Assembly: GCA_031269595.1 (NCBI GenBank)
Contig: JAISYX010000004.1
Coordinates: 1-56,283, forward strand
DNA length: 56,283 bases
From: Oscillospiraceae bacterium
GTDB lineage: Bacteria > Bacillota > Clostridia > Oscillospirales > Acutalibacteraceae
Direction: 5' to 3'
The notes under the pieces are model-generated. The model had not been told where the DNA came from. It worked only from the letters and a program-made list of their open reading frames with translations, and made no database searches. Numbering within the stretch: position 1 is the first letter of the stretch; each line of letters opens with the position of its first letter. Shown piece by piece: positions 42,006 to 50,689 of this stretch. Both the position numbers and the translations under genes were made by a program.

Positions 42006-44504
42006 ATGCAATTTAATTTGGATTTAAGAGAAAGGGCAAAAAAGCCCGGGTATCTTCAGGTTTTTTTAATCGCATTGGCCACGGCTGCTGTGGTTTTTGT
42101 GCCCTTCATGATATACGATAAAGGATATTTTTTGCTGTATGGTGATTTTAACGTGCAGCAGGTGCCCTTTTATCAATTGGCACACAGAGCCGTTAAAAGC
42201 GGCGATGTTTTTTGGAATTGGAACACAGATTTAGGCTCTAACTTTATAGCCTCCTATGATTTTTATCTGCTTGGCAGCCCTTATTTTTGGCTTACGCTGC
42301 CCTTCCCCAACAGCCTTGTGCCCTATCTTATGGGGCCGCTGTTAATACTAAAATTTGCAAGTGCCGCAACCACCTCCTATGCCTTTTTTAAAAGATTCCT
42401 CAAACGGCCGGAAGCCGCAATTATAGGCGGTATGTTGTATGCCTTTTCCGGATTCTCGATTTTCAATATCTTCTTTAACCACTTTCATGAGCCTATGATA
42501 TTCTTCCCGCTGCTCTTGGTTGCACTGGAGGAGACAGTGGTAAACAAGCGGCGTGGCTGGCTTGCTCTGGCTGTGTTTATCAACCTTACGGTTAATTACT
42601 TCTTCTTTATAGCAGAGGTGATAGTCTGCCTGATTTACTTTGTGCTGCGAGTGCTCTCAAAGGAGTGGCGCATAAGCTTAAAAACCTTCCTGTTTATGGC
42701 TCTTGAGGCCATTTTGGGCTTTGCAATGGGGATGCTGCTGTTTTTGCCCTCGGCCTTGGTGGTGCTAATGAACCCCCGAACCGAAAAGCACATAGGCGGC
42801 TGGAATGCGCTAATCTACTGGGATAAATACAGGCCTATACACATTATTGCCTCCTTCCTATTTCCTCCTGATTTGCCTGCCCGCCCCAATTTTGCGCCGG
42901 AATCAAAAGCTCAGTGGGCTTCCTTGGGGGCGTGGCTGCCTCTTTTCGGCATGACAGGCCTTATAGCCTTTATGCAGAGCACAAGCCACAAAAGCTGGCT
43001 CAAGCGCATTATAACCCTGCTGTTTATCTTCGCATTTGTGCCCTTTTTAAACCAAGTGTTCTATATGCTTAACGAGGCCTACTACGCACGCTGGTTTTAT
43101 ATGCTTGTGCTTATGATAATCCTAGGCTCTATGCAGGCACTTGAGAACAAAAAAACCGATTGGGAAAGAGCCATAAGATGGTCGCTTGCGGCAACCCTTG
43201 GTTTTGCTCTGCCCATAGCCTTCTTTATGAAGGAGAAGAGCAAAATAGATGTCTTTGCAACCCTGAGAGATAACGACCTCAGCTTTGCACTTAATATGAT
43301 AGTCAGCAAAATGGGGCTTAGCGCATATCCGGACAGACTGTGGATTTATCTTGCAATTGCAATGCTGTGCATATTCCTGCTGGCTATAATGCTCAGGTTT
43401 ATTAAAATTAACGGCACAAAGCACGCTTACCCCCTTATAATGTCAGGTGTTATTGTGTTCTCTGTGCTGTGCTCCTGCTATTTTATAACTGTGGGCAAAA
43501 ATTTAAGCTACAATTCCCGCACCTTTATTAGACCCTACGCCTTAAATGGCGGCAAGGATATAGATATACCTGAAAAGGAAGCTCAAAATTACCGCATAGA
43601 TGTCTATAAAAGCATGGATAACATTGCCATGTTCTGGGGCTTGCCAAGCATAAATGCCTTTCACTCCATAGTGCCTAACTCCGTTATGGAGTTTTACCCC
43701 GAGGTGGGGGTGGAAAGAGGCGTGGCCACACGCCCAGAGGTGCAGTATTACGCACTGCGCTCCTTCCTTGGAGTGCGCTGGCTGTTTGATGAGGTGGGCG
43801 ATAAGTCTGTGTTCGGAGACCCAGAGGGCACAGAGACACTAATGCCCGGGTACACCTATTACGGCAGAGAAAATGGCTTTGACATTTGGGAGAACGACTA
43901 TTGGGTTCCATACGGCTTTACCTTTAACAGCTATATTACAAAAAAGGAATACCAAAGGCTAACAGAGCTGGAGAGAACGCAGATGCTCTTAAAGGCTATT
44001 GTGCTTGAGCCTGAGCAGGTTAGCCGTTACGGCCATTTGATTGAAGAGCTGGATTACTCCCACAGCGATTTTGCTTTTAGCTACAGCCCAAGCAGCTATG
44101 ACGACGAGGGCACAGAAATAGAAGACGGCTACAGCAATTATTACAGGGATTGCCTTGCAAGAAAAGCTACCGCCGCCAGTGAATTCACAAGGGATAAAAA
44201 TGGCTTTAAGGCTAAAATAAGCCTTGAAAAAGCAAATCTGGTGTTCTTTGCCGTGCCATGGGAAGAGGGCTGGAGTGCTCAGGTAGACGGAGAGCCGGCA
44301 GCCGTGGAGCGTGTGGATACAGGCTTTATGGCAGTTCTTGCCCCGCAGGGGGAGCATACCATCACCTTTAAATATATGCCCCCGGGGCTTAAGGCGGGGC
44401 TTTATATCAGTCTGGTGGCTTGGCTTTTATTCGCAGCTTACTTCATTATAATAAATGGATATGCAAAGAAAATAATATCTAACCTGAAAGGAAATACCAG
44501 ATGA
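42006..44504 (+). CDS. YfhO-family multi-span membrane protein
   Basis: Protein of 832 residues with about 13 membrane helices and a large extracytoplasmic part (about 505-800) before a last helix. The early loop GDFNVQQVPFYQLAHRAVKS with acidic residues resembles the catalytic loop of GT-C glycosyltransferases, and the YfhO family is linked to glycosylation of wall teichoic or lipoteichoic acid in Bacillus and Listeria. The C-terminal extracellular domain ends AVPWEEGWSAQVDGEPA, the typical YfhO tail. The substrate is unknown. Its stop overlaps the ychF start by four bases. Confidence 0.88.
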   Translation: MQFNLDLRERAKKPGYLQVFLIALATAAVVFVPFMIYDKGYFLLYGDFNVQQVPFYQLAHRAVKSGDVFWNWNTDLGSNFIASYDFYLLGSPYFWLTLPFPNSLVPYLMGPLLILKFASAATTSYAFFKRFLKRPEAAIIGGMLYAFSGFSIFNIFFNHFHEPMIFFPLLLVALEETVVNKRRGWLALAVFINLTVNYFFFIAEVIVCLIYFVLRVLSKEWRISLKTFLFMALEAILGFAMGMLLFLPSALVVLMNPRTEKHIGGWNALIYWDKYRPIHIIASFLFPPDLPARPNFAPESKAQWASLGAWLPLFGMTGLIAFMQSTSHKSWLKRIITLLFIFAFVPFLNQVFYMLNEAYYARWFYMLVLMIILGSMQALENKKTDWERAIRWSLAATLGFALPIAFFMKEKSKIDVFATLRDNDLSFALNMIVSKMGLSAYPDRLWIYLAIAMLCIFLLAIMLRFIKINGTKHAYPLIMSGVIVFSVLCSCYFITVGKNLSYNSRTFIRPYALNGGKDIDIPEKEAQNYRIDVYKSMDNIAMFWGLPSINAFHSIVPNSVMEFYPEVGVERGVATRPEVQYYALRSFLGVRWLFDEVGDKSVFGDPEGTETLMPGYTYYGRENGFDIWENDYWVPYGFTFNSYITKKEYQRLTELERTQMLLKAIVLEPEQVSRYGHLIEELDYSHSDFAFSYSPSSYDDEGTEIEDGYSNYYRDCLARKATAASEFTRDKNGFKAKISLEKANLVFFAVPWEEGWSAQVDGEPAAVERVDTGFMAVLAPQGEHTITFKYMPPGLKAGLYISLVAWLLFAAYFIIINGYAKKIISNLKGNTR

Positions 44505-45598
44505 AACTCGGAATTGTCGGCCTGCCCAACGTGGGCAAGAGCACACTCTTTAATGCAATTACAAATGCAGGAGCACAGTCTGCAAACTATCCCTTTTGCA
44601 CCATAGAGCCTAATGTGGGCGTTGTAGCTGTGCCTGATAAAAGGCTGGATACTCTAACAGAGCTGTACAAGCCCCTTAAAACCACCTATGCAGCTCTGGA
44701 ATTTGTTGATATAGCAGGCCTTGTAAGAGGTGCTTCAAAGGGAGAGGGGCTTGGCAATAAATTCCTCTCTAACATCAGGGAGGTGGATGCCATTGTACAT
44801 GTTGTCCGCTGCTTTGAAAATGACGATATAGTCCATGTGGAGGGCTCAATAGACCCCTCACGTGATATAGAGACAATAAATTTGGAGCTAATCCTATCAG
44901 ATTTAGAAATGCTTGAGCGCAGGATAGATAAATCTCAAAAAATGCTTAAGGCAGATAAAAAATACGCAGCAGAGATAGAGTTTTTAAGCAAGGTGAGGGA
45001 TGCCTTAAACAGCGGCAAGTCAGCCCGCTCAGTAGAGGGCACAGAGGACGAGCTTGAGCTTTTGGCAAGCATAGCCCTGCTAACCAACAAAAAGGTTATA
45101 TATGCGGCAAACCTCTCAGAACAGGACTTTGCCTCAGGCAAGCTTGAAGAGAACAAATTTTTAAATACAGTCAAAAAAATCGCAGCCGAAGAGGGGGCAG
45201 AGGTGCTGCCCATTTGCGCCGAGATTGAGGCGGAAATATCCGGCATGGAGCAGGAGGAAAAGCTCATGTTCCTTGGGGAGATGAACTTGGAGGAATCGGG
45301 GCTGGATAGGCTTATACGTGCGGGGTATCACCTGCTGGGGCTAATCTCCTTTTTAACCGCAGGACAGCCGGAGGTTAGAGCTTGGACCATAACCAAGGGC
45401 ACAAAAGCACCGCAGGCCGCAGGCAAAATCCACTCTGATATAGAGCGTGGCTTTATACGTGCCGAGGTTATAGCCTATGATAGCCTGATTAACACAGGCA
45501 GCATGACAGCCGCCAAGGAAAAAGGCTTGGTGCGCTCTGAGGGCAAGGAGTATGTAATGCAAGACGGCGACATAGTCCTGTTTAGATTTAACGTTTGA
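44501..45598 (+). CDS. ychF: Ribosome-associated GTPase/ATPase YchF (OLA1 family)
   Basis: Obg-family NTPase of 365 residues. The P-loop is GLPNVGKST (7-15), G2/G3 appear as YPFCTIEPN and [10 protein letters not shown], and the G4-equivalent is atypical (YAANLSEQD), consistent with the ATP preference of this family. A TGS domain closes the protein ([18 protein letters not shown]). It binds ribosomes and is involved in stress responses. The ATGA overlap with yfhO indicates coupling. Confidence 0.96.
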   Translation: MKLGIVGLPNVGKSTLFNAITNAGAQSANYPFCTIEPNVGVVAVPDKRLDTLTELYKPLKTTYAALEFVDIAGLVRGASKGEGLGNKFLSNIREVDAIVHVVRCFENDDIVHVEGSIDPSRDIETINLELILSDLEMLERRIDKSQKMLKADKKYAAEIEFLSKVRDALNSGKSARSVEGTEDELELLASIALLTNKKVIYAANLSEQDFASGKLEENKFLNTVKKIAAEEGAEVLPICAEIEAEISGMEQEEKLMFLGEMNLEESGLDRLIRAGYHLLGLISFLTAGQPEVRAWTITKGTKAPQAAGKIHSDIERGFIRAEVIAYDSLINTGSMTAAKEKGLVRSEGKEYVMQDGDIVLFRFNV

Positions 45599-45604
45599 TA
45601 ATCG

Positions 45605-45710
45605 GTAGGGGCAGACCTATGTGTCTGCCCAAAGACGGACATTTTTACAATAATCTGGGCAGACACATCGGTCTGCCACTACATAGCGAGTGAGTAAATA
45701 GAGAGGCTTG
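45605..45710. repeat. Palindromic MITE-like element, copy 4
   Basis: Inner arms GTAGGGGCAGACCTATGTGT and its near-complement (45605-45682), followed by the right outer arm TAGAGAGGCTT. It lies just after ychF. Confidence 0.75.
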
Positions 45711-45764
45711 TTTTAAGGATAAGAGCTTATTATTTGTTTATTAAGTGTAAAGGGGGTGTTTTTC

Positions 45765-47864
45765 TTGGGCGATAATGGTTTTGGCTTTCGCAACGATAAG
45801 GATGAAAGAGAAGCCTTATTTGATATGTATGCGGGCTTTTCGGAAGAGAGTAAGGAATCGGCCAAGGGGCGCAAAGCTAAGCCTCCTAAGCCTGCCAAAG
45901 AGCCCAAGGTCAAGGCGGCTAAAGAGCCTAAGCAGCCCAAGCCCAAGGCCGAAAAGCAGCCTAAACCGGCAAAAGCCCCCAAGGAAAAGCCTGTTAAACA
46001 GGAAAAACCGCCCAAGCAGGGCAAAAAGCCTGCAAAAAAGGCCGCAGAGCCTCCTAAACAGGAGGGGCTTGGCTATTCAGTTGCAGACTTTGAGGATGAT
46101 AATCTGTTTACACCAAATCCACCTGTTCAAAACAGCTTTTTACAGGAGGCCATGGGTATGCACACAGAGGAGGCAATCACTCCTCCCGCTGTGCCTGCTG
46201 CAAGCGAAGCTCCTTTTACCTATGAAGCACCAAAGCCACGGCTATCCTTTGGCGAATACACGCCAAATTCAGGTGAGAAGGTGCGCTTTGGCCAGAGTAT
46301 ATTTAATGAATTTAAAGAACCTGAACCAGAGCCAGAGCCGGAGCCTCTGCCGGAATTAAGCCTACCGGAGCCGGAAGCTGTTGAAGAACCCCAGTGGCAG
46401 CCGCCTACAAGCTACCCGGGACCTATGGGCGAGCAGGGTGCACAGCAGTATCAGCCATATCCGCCGCCGTATCAGCAAATGCCAATCTACACCCAGCCAT
46501 ACCCGCCGCCATATGCACCGTATCAAATGCCGTATCTGCCATATCAGGCCTTGGCGGGGAATCTTTACTCACCGCCGGGCACGCCTGAGCCTGCACCTCA
46601 AACCCAGCCGTTAGATGATGATTACAACTCAAAATATGATTACGACCCCACTGCTCCCATGATACTCAGAAAAAAGGAGGCAAGCAGCGGCAAACGCCGC
46701 AGTGCCAATAACCCCCGAAGGCTTAGCGCACGGCTTAGAGCCGCCGAGCGCAAGGACGAGTTTAAGCCCTATAATTCGGCGGGGAATGCAGAAGAGCCGC
46801 AGAGCTCAGCCCTTGCAGCGGTTGCAGACCCTCAGGGCTATGAGCCTATCATTTTCTTCCCCGATTCTACAGCAGCACCTGTGTCGCACATTCAGCAGAC
46901 TACTCCCACGCCTGTGCCGCTCTCCTCTGCACCGGCCAGAGAGCCTCAAATTTCACATGCCTCAGGCTTTGGAGAATACGTGCCGCCAAGTGCAGAAAAA
47001 CAGAGCGCAAAGCAGCCTAAAATCAACTTTGCACGGGGCGGAGCTAAAGGGTTAAGACCTAAAAAAAGCTTGCAGCACGGGCCAATACAAGAGGGACGTG
47101 ATAGCAACATTACAAAGATATTTGCCTTTGCTGCAATTATAATCTGCGTGCTGGCTATTGTGTTTTTGGTTTATGCCCAGACCCTCAAGGGGGGCACAGT
47201 CAGCAAAAAGAAGGACTTTTGGGATGGAGCTTCTGCCGAGAATGTAGTTGTAAGTCAATTGAGCAAGGAGAGCTTGCCCAAGGATGCAAAGGCACTTACA
47301 ACAGCAAGTGCAGAGCATCCATTAGATTCAAAGTATGCGCCTAAGGTGGCGGCCTTAAAGGTTATCCCCAAGGGCTCAGGCTTAAAGCTGGATGCAGCCG
47401 CACAGTCTGCATTAAAAGAGATGGTAACTACACTCAAGGCCAATCAAAAGGCCGAAGGGCTGTGCGTTATAAAGGCCTATGTGAGCTATAGCTCAATGAA
47501 GTCTGCCTATAACAAGGCGGTGGCCGAAAATAGATATGTGGGCATGAGCTCAGAGGCCGCCGAGACCGCCGCAGCGTTGGTAACTCCTGTTGCGGGCACT
47601 TCGGAGTATCAGCTGGGCACGGTTATAGCTCTTTCAACCGACGGCACTCAGCAGGATTATTTTGACACCACAGAGGCAGGCAAGTGGATAGTTGAGCACT
47701 GCTTTGAATTTGGTTTTGTTCTGCGCTATCCCAAAGAAAAGGTTGAGGTAACGGGGCATAGCTTTGAACCCTACTGCTTCCGATATGTAGGCCCAGAGGC
47801 CGCAAAATTTATGCATGACAATAAAATGTGCATTGAAGATTACAATAGTCTAATAAACAGTTAG
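45765..47864 (+). CDS. Single-pass membrane protein with a degenerate VanY-like D,D-carboxypeptidase domain
   Basis: Protein of 699 residues. The cytoplasmic N-terminal ~450 residues are a Lys/Pro-rich tract (PKPAKEPKVKAAKEPKQPK) followed by Pro/Tyr/Gln-rich repeats. One helix (FAFAAIIICVLAIVFLVY) precedes an extracytoplasmic domain (about 520-699) with the fold pattern of VanY/M15B peptidases. The zinc ligands are lost: the SxHxxGxAxD region reads TSEYQLGTVIAL, and EPWHFRYVG reads EPYCFRYVG. It is therefore probably a non-catalytic peptidoglycan-binding or scaffold protein. The TTG start follows AAAGGGGG by eight bases. Confidence 0.75.
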   Translation: MGDNGFGFRNDKDEREALFDMYAGFSEESKESAKGRKAKPPKPAKEPKVKAAKEPKQPKPKAEKQPKPAKAPKEKPVKQEKPPKQGKKPAKKAAEPPKQEGLGYSVADFEDDNLFTPNPPVQNSFLQEAMGMHTEEAITPPAVPAASEAPFTYEAPKPRLSFGEYTPNSGEKVRFGQSIFNEFKEPEPEPEPEPLPELSLPEPEAVEEPQWQPPTSYPGPMGEQGAQQYQPYPPPYQQMPIYTQPYPPPYAPYQMPYLPYQALAGNLYSPPGTPEPAPQTQPLDDDYNSKYDYDPTAPMILRKKEASSGKRRSANNPRRLSARLRAAERKDEFKPYNSAGNAEEPQSSALAAVADPQGYEPIIFFPDSTAAPVSHIQQTTPTPVPLSSAPAREPQISHASGFGEYVPPSAEKQSAKQPKINFARGGAKGLRPKKSLQHGPIQEGRDSNITKIFAFAAIIICVLAIVFLVYAQTLKGGTVSKKKDFWDGASAENVVVSQLSKESLPKDAKALTTASAEHPLDSKYAPKVAALKVIPKGSGLKLDAAAQSALKEMVTTLKANQKAEGLCVIKAYVSYSSMKSAYNKAVAENRYVGMSSEAAETAAALVTPVAGTSEYQLGTVIALSTDGTQQDYFDTTEAGKWIVEHCFEFGFVLRYPKEKVEVTGHSFEPYCFRYVGPEAAKFMHDNKMCIEDYNSLINS

Positions 47865-47900
47865 TGTTATTGATTGGTTAAAATAAAAGGAGAAAGGAAA

Positions 47901-50471
47901 GTGAAGATTATGTTCAAAAAGCTATTTGTGTTTCTACTGGCTGCATTACTTATATGTACATGCAGCCCCGCAGCATTCGCACAGACCGAGGGGGAATCCG
48001 GCCTTAGCTTTGCCCAAGCCGCCGAAATACTGCGTTCAGGCGGCTTGCTATCTGCACAGACGGAGGAGCTACTGGCCGAACAGCACACAGACCTGAGCCT
48101 GTTAAAGGACGAGGCGGCAGTCAAGCTGCTGGAGGGCTATGCGGAGTATCGCAACGCCTCCTTAACAGGTGCACAGGTGCAGGGGAGCTATCCTCAGGCA
48201 ATTGTTTATGATGAGGCTAAACGTTCAAAGGCAATCAAGGAGGCCTTTGCTCAGGTTGAAAGTGAGGTAATAGCGGCCAAAACCAGCTTTACCTTAAGGG
48301 AGCTTAGCGAGGCTTCAAACGGCCTTAAGGCTCAGGTTTATGAGTGGGTATTCTACATATACAAATCAGGCGAAAGCTATGATGTATCCGGCTATGGAGT
48401 GGAGCACAGCATACTGCTTAAAAAGGCCTCAAAGGGCTGGGAGCTGGCCGAGGACGCCTATGCGGAGGACTTGTTTGACAACCTTAAATCCTCCTCTTAT
48501 AATGAAAAGGGAGAGGATATACAGGGCATTGTAGATTCATCATTAGAGCCTGATGTAAATTCTGCACCCCTTAAGGGGCCAAGTCTAGTGGCACCTGCTG
48601 CATATTCAAGAACGGCTGTTGCGGCCTATGCCGATAAGTACGCAATCAAGTACAATACCGCCTACAGCAACTATAACCCCTGGGGTGGAGATTGTGCAAA
48701 CTTTGTCTCTCAGTGTATTTATGCAGGAGGCCTTAAACAGGATAACGACTGGAACTGGTACGCCCCGGGCAAGTACACAATAGCGTGGGTGGGAGCTACC
48801 TCACAGCGCAAATATATGGCTAGGTACGGCACAACTGTGGTTAATCCCGCAAATTCCAAGCTTATGCCCGGCAACCCCGTGTTTTACGGCTATGTTGCCA
48901 ATACAGATAAATATGCACATGCGGCTATTTGTGTGGGCTTTAACTCTGCAGGTACGCCTGTTGTTAATGCACATAATAATGATAGGTATCATGTAGATTG
49001 GCGTTTGGGCACAGCGTGGGCAAGACGCAGCACTGTTCTGCTCAGAGATACCGCCTTTCCCGCAGCTTCGGCTGCAATAAACGGGAGTATTGTCACCCTC
49101 TCATGGGTTGGCGACAGCACCGTTAAAAGCTACAATATAAGAATAGCACAGGGCACTCTTGCTAAGGGTGAGGTTAAGATTACTAAGAGCGGCATAACTG
49201 CAAATCAGGTTAAAACTCTGCTTCCTCAGGGCACATATGAGGCTTATGTAGAGGCGGTGGGCAGCGACTTTAGCATAATAGGGGCACCAATTCAGTTCAA
49301 GGTAACCGCAGGCACTAATCCACTTTCAGCTGACATTGAAGGCATAGTAATGCCTGCAGGCACTACAAAAAAGATTAACCTTGCAAGCATTCCGGCGCAG
49401 TACACTGCCATAGAAAATGTTGTGTGGAGCAGCAGCTCTGCAGCTGTGGCTGCTGTTGATTCAAACGGAAATGTAACGGCAAAGGCGGCAGGAAAAAGCC
49501 TTATAACAGTTCAACTTGGTGGATTTAAATACACCTTTGGTATTGCTGTACGCAAGCAGGGCTCAATGACAGAGCCTGTTCCTGTTTACCGTTTGGCTGG
49601 CTCTAACAGGTATAAAACGGCAATTGATATTTGCGATGAATTTTGGAAAACTGCCAATACGGTGGTTATAGCAAGCGGTCAAAACTATGCAGACGCCTTA
49701 GCGGGAGTACCCTTGGCCTATGAGCTGGATGCACCTATCCTGTTAACAGGGGGGAGCCAGCTTGAAAGCGAGGTTGCGGCTCAAATAAAAAAGCTTAAGG
49801 CAAGCAATATTATAGTTCTTGGGGGCACTGCCTCTATTTCAAATACGGTGTTTAATGAGCTTAAAAAGCTGGCCCCAGTTGATAGAATCTCAGGTGAATC
49901 ACGCCTTGATACCTCTGTTAGGATAGCCGAAAGGCTAGATGAGGCAAGGGGAACAAAATCTGAACTGGCGGCCATTGTAACAGGCTTTAATTATGCAGAT
50001 GCACTATCTGCAGGTCCATATGCAGCCGTGCAGAGTATGCCTATCATATACATTGACTCCAGAACAGAGGAGCTTTCTCAAGAGGTGGAGGAGTACCTCC
50101 AAGACATTAATGAAATATACATAATAGGCGGCTTTAGCTCTGTGCCATTATCTACAGAGCTGCTCTTGGGAGAGAAGACCCTGCACAGGCTAAGCGGAGA
50201 TAATAGATACAGCACCTCTCTTGCTGTAGCGGTTGAATTTAAGGATAGCATGGGCGAGGATGTAATGTTTGCAACAGGCACAAACTTCCCCGACGCTCTC
50301 TCTGGCGGAGCAGCAGCAGCCAGGCAAAAAACACATTTGCTGCTGGCAAATAACAATGCTATGCCCGCTGCGGTTAACAGCTTTTTAAAGGAGCTGAATG
50401 TAAAGAAGATTCATATTTTAGGCGGTTCATCGGTTATTTATGCCCCTGCAATTACAGACTTGTTTGTTTAA
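47901..50471 (+). CDS. Secreted amidase-like protein (Amidase_6) with Ig-like domain and three CWB2 repeats
   Basis: Protein of 856 residues with a signal peptide (FKKLFVFLLAALLICTCSPA, AFA). After an N-terminal alpha/beta region, residues about 235-395 form an Amidase_6 domain: GGDCANFVSQCIYAGG with the nucleophile Cys near 264 and HAAICVGF with the His. Next comes an Ig-like BIG_2 domain (about 475-555: WSSSSAAVAAVDSNG). Three CWB2 modules end the protein (RLAGSNRYKTA, RISGESRLDTS, RLSGDNRYSTS). The start is GTG seven bases after an AAAGGAG-like site; an ATG three codons on is possible. It is probably a cell-wall hydrolase held on the surface, and it uses the same anchor as the papain-like protein. 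Confidence 0.88.
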   Translation: MKIMFKKLFVFLLAALLICTCSPAAFAQTEGESGLSFAQAAEILRSGGLLSAQTEELLAEQHTDLSLLKDEAAVKLLEGYAEYRNASLTGAQVQGSYPQAIVYDEAKRSKAIKEAFAQVESEVIAAKTSFTLRELSEASNGLKAQVYEWVFYIYKSGESYDVSGYGVEHSILLKKASKGWELAEDAYAEDLFDNLKSSSYNEKGEDIQGIVDSSLEPDVNSAPLKGPSLVAPAAYSRTAVAAYADKYAIKYNTAYSNYNPWGGDCANFVSQCIYAGGLKQDNDWNWYAPGKYTIAWVGATSQRKYMARYGTTVVNPANSKLMPGNPVFYGYVANTDKYAHAAICVGFNSAGTPVVNAHNNDRYHVDWRLGTAWARRSTVLLRDTAFPAASAAINGSIVTLSWVGDSTVKSYNIRIAQGTLAKGEVKITKSGITANQVKTLLPQGTYEAYVEAVGSDFSIIGAPIQFKVTAGTNPLSADIEGIVMPAGTTKKINLASIPAQYTAIENVVWSSSSAAVAAVDSNGNVTAKAAGKSLITVQLGGFKYTFGIAVRKQGSMTEPVPVYRLAGSNRYKTAIDICDEFWKTANTVVIASGQNYADALAGVPLAYELDAPILLTGGSQLESEVAAQIKKLKASNIIVLGGTASISNTVFNELKKLAPVDRISGESRLDTSVRIAERLDEARGTKSELAAIVTGFNYADALSAGPYAAVQSMPIIYIDSRTEELSQEVEEYLQDINEIYIIGGFSSVPLSTELLLGEKTLHRLSGDNRYSTSLAVAVEFKDSMGEDVMFATGTNFPDALSGGAAAARQKTHLLLANNNAMPAAVNSFLKELNVKKIHILGGSSVIYAPAITDLFV

Positions 50472-50476
50472 ATGAT

Positions 50477-50519
50477 AATCACAAAAGGCCAGCGTTATTG
50501 TTGGCCTTTTGTGATTTTT
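50477..50519 (+). terminator. Intrinsic terminator after the amidase gene
   Basis: A perfect 15-bp stem (AATCACAAAAGGCCA and complement) with a 10-nt loop, followed by TTT. Confidence 0.9.
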
Positions 50520-50689
50520 CTTTTAGTGATTTTAATCAAAAATTCACATTAAATTCAGTGCAAGTATACAAAGTTTGTTTTGTACATAAAAATTACATAT
50601 TTTCTTTAAAAATATGTGTTATTATTTTCTTAACTAGAGGCCGCATTGCGCCCTTTGGTTAAGAAATTTTTTTGTGGAGGACGAAAGAA

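Noticed and set aside
5287-45682. GGGGCAGACC palindromes as a CRISPR array
   Set aside because: Copies are far apart and single, with no regular spacers and no cas genes.
45775-46359. 194-codon frame overlapping the degenerate VanY-like gene
   Set aside because: It is the +1 reading of a Lys/Pro-rich repeat tract, very rich in Ser/Arg/Leu, with no start signals. A shadow.
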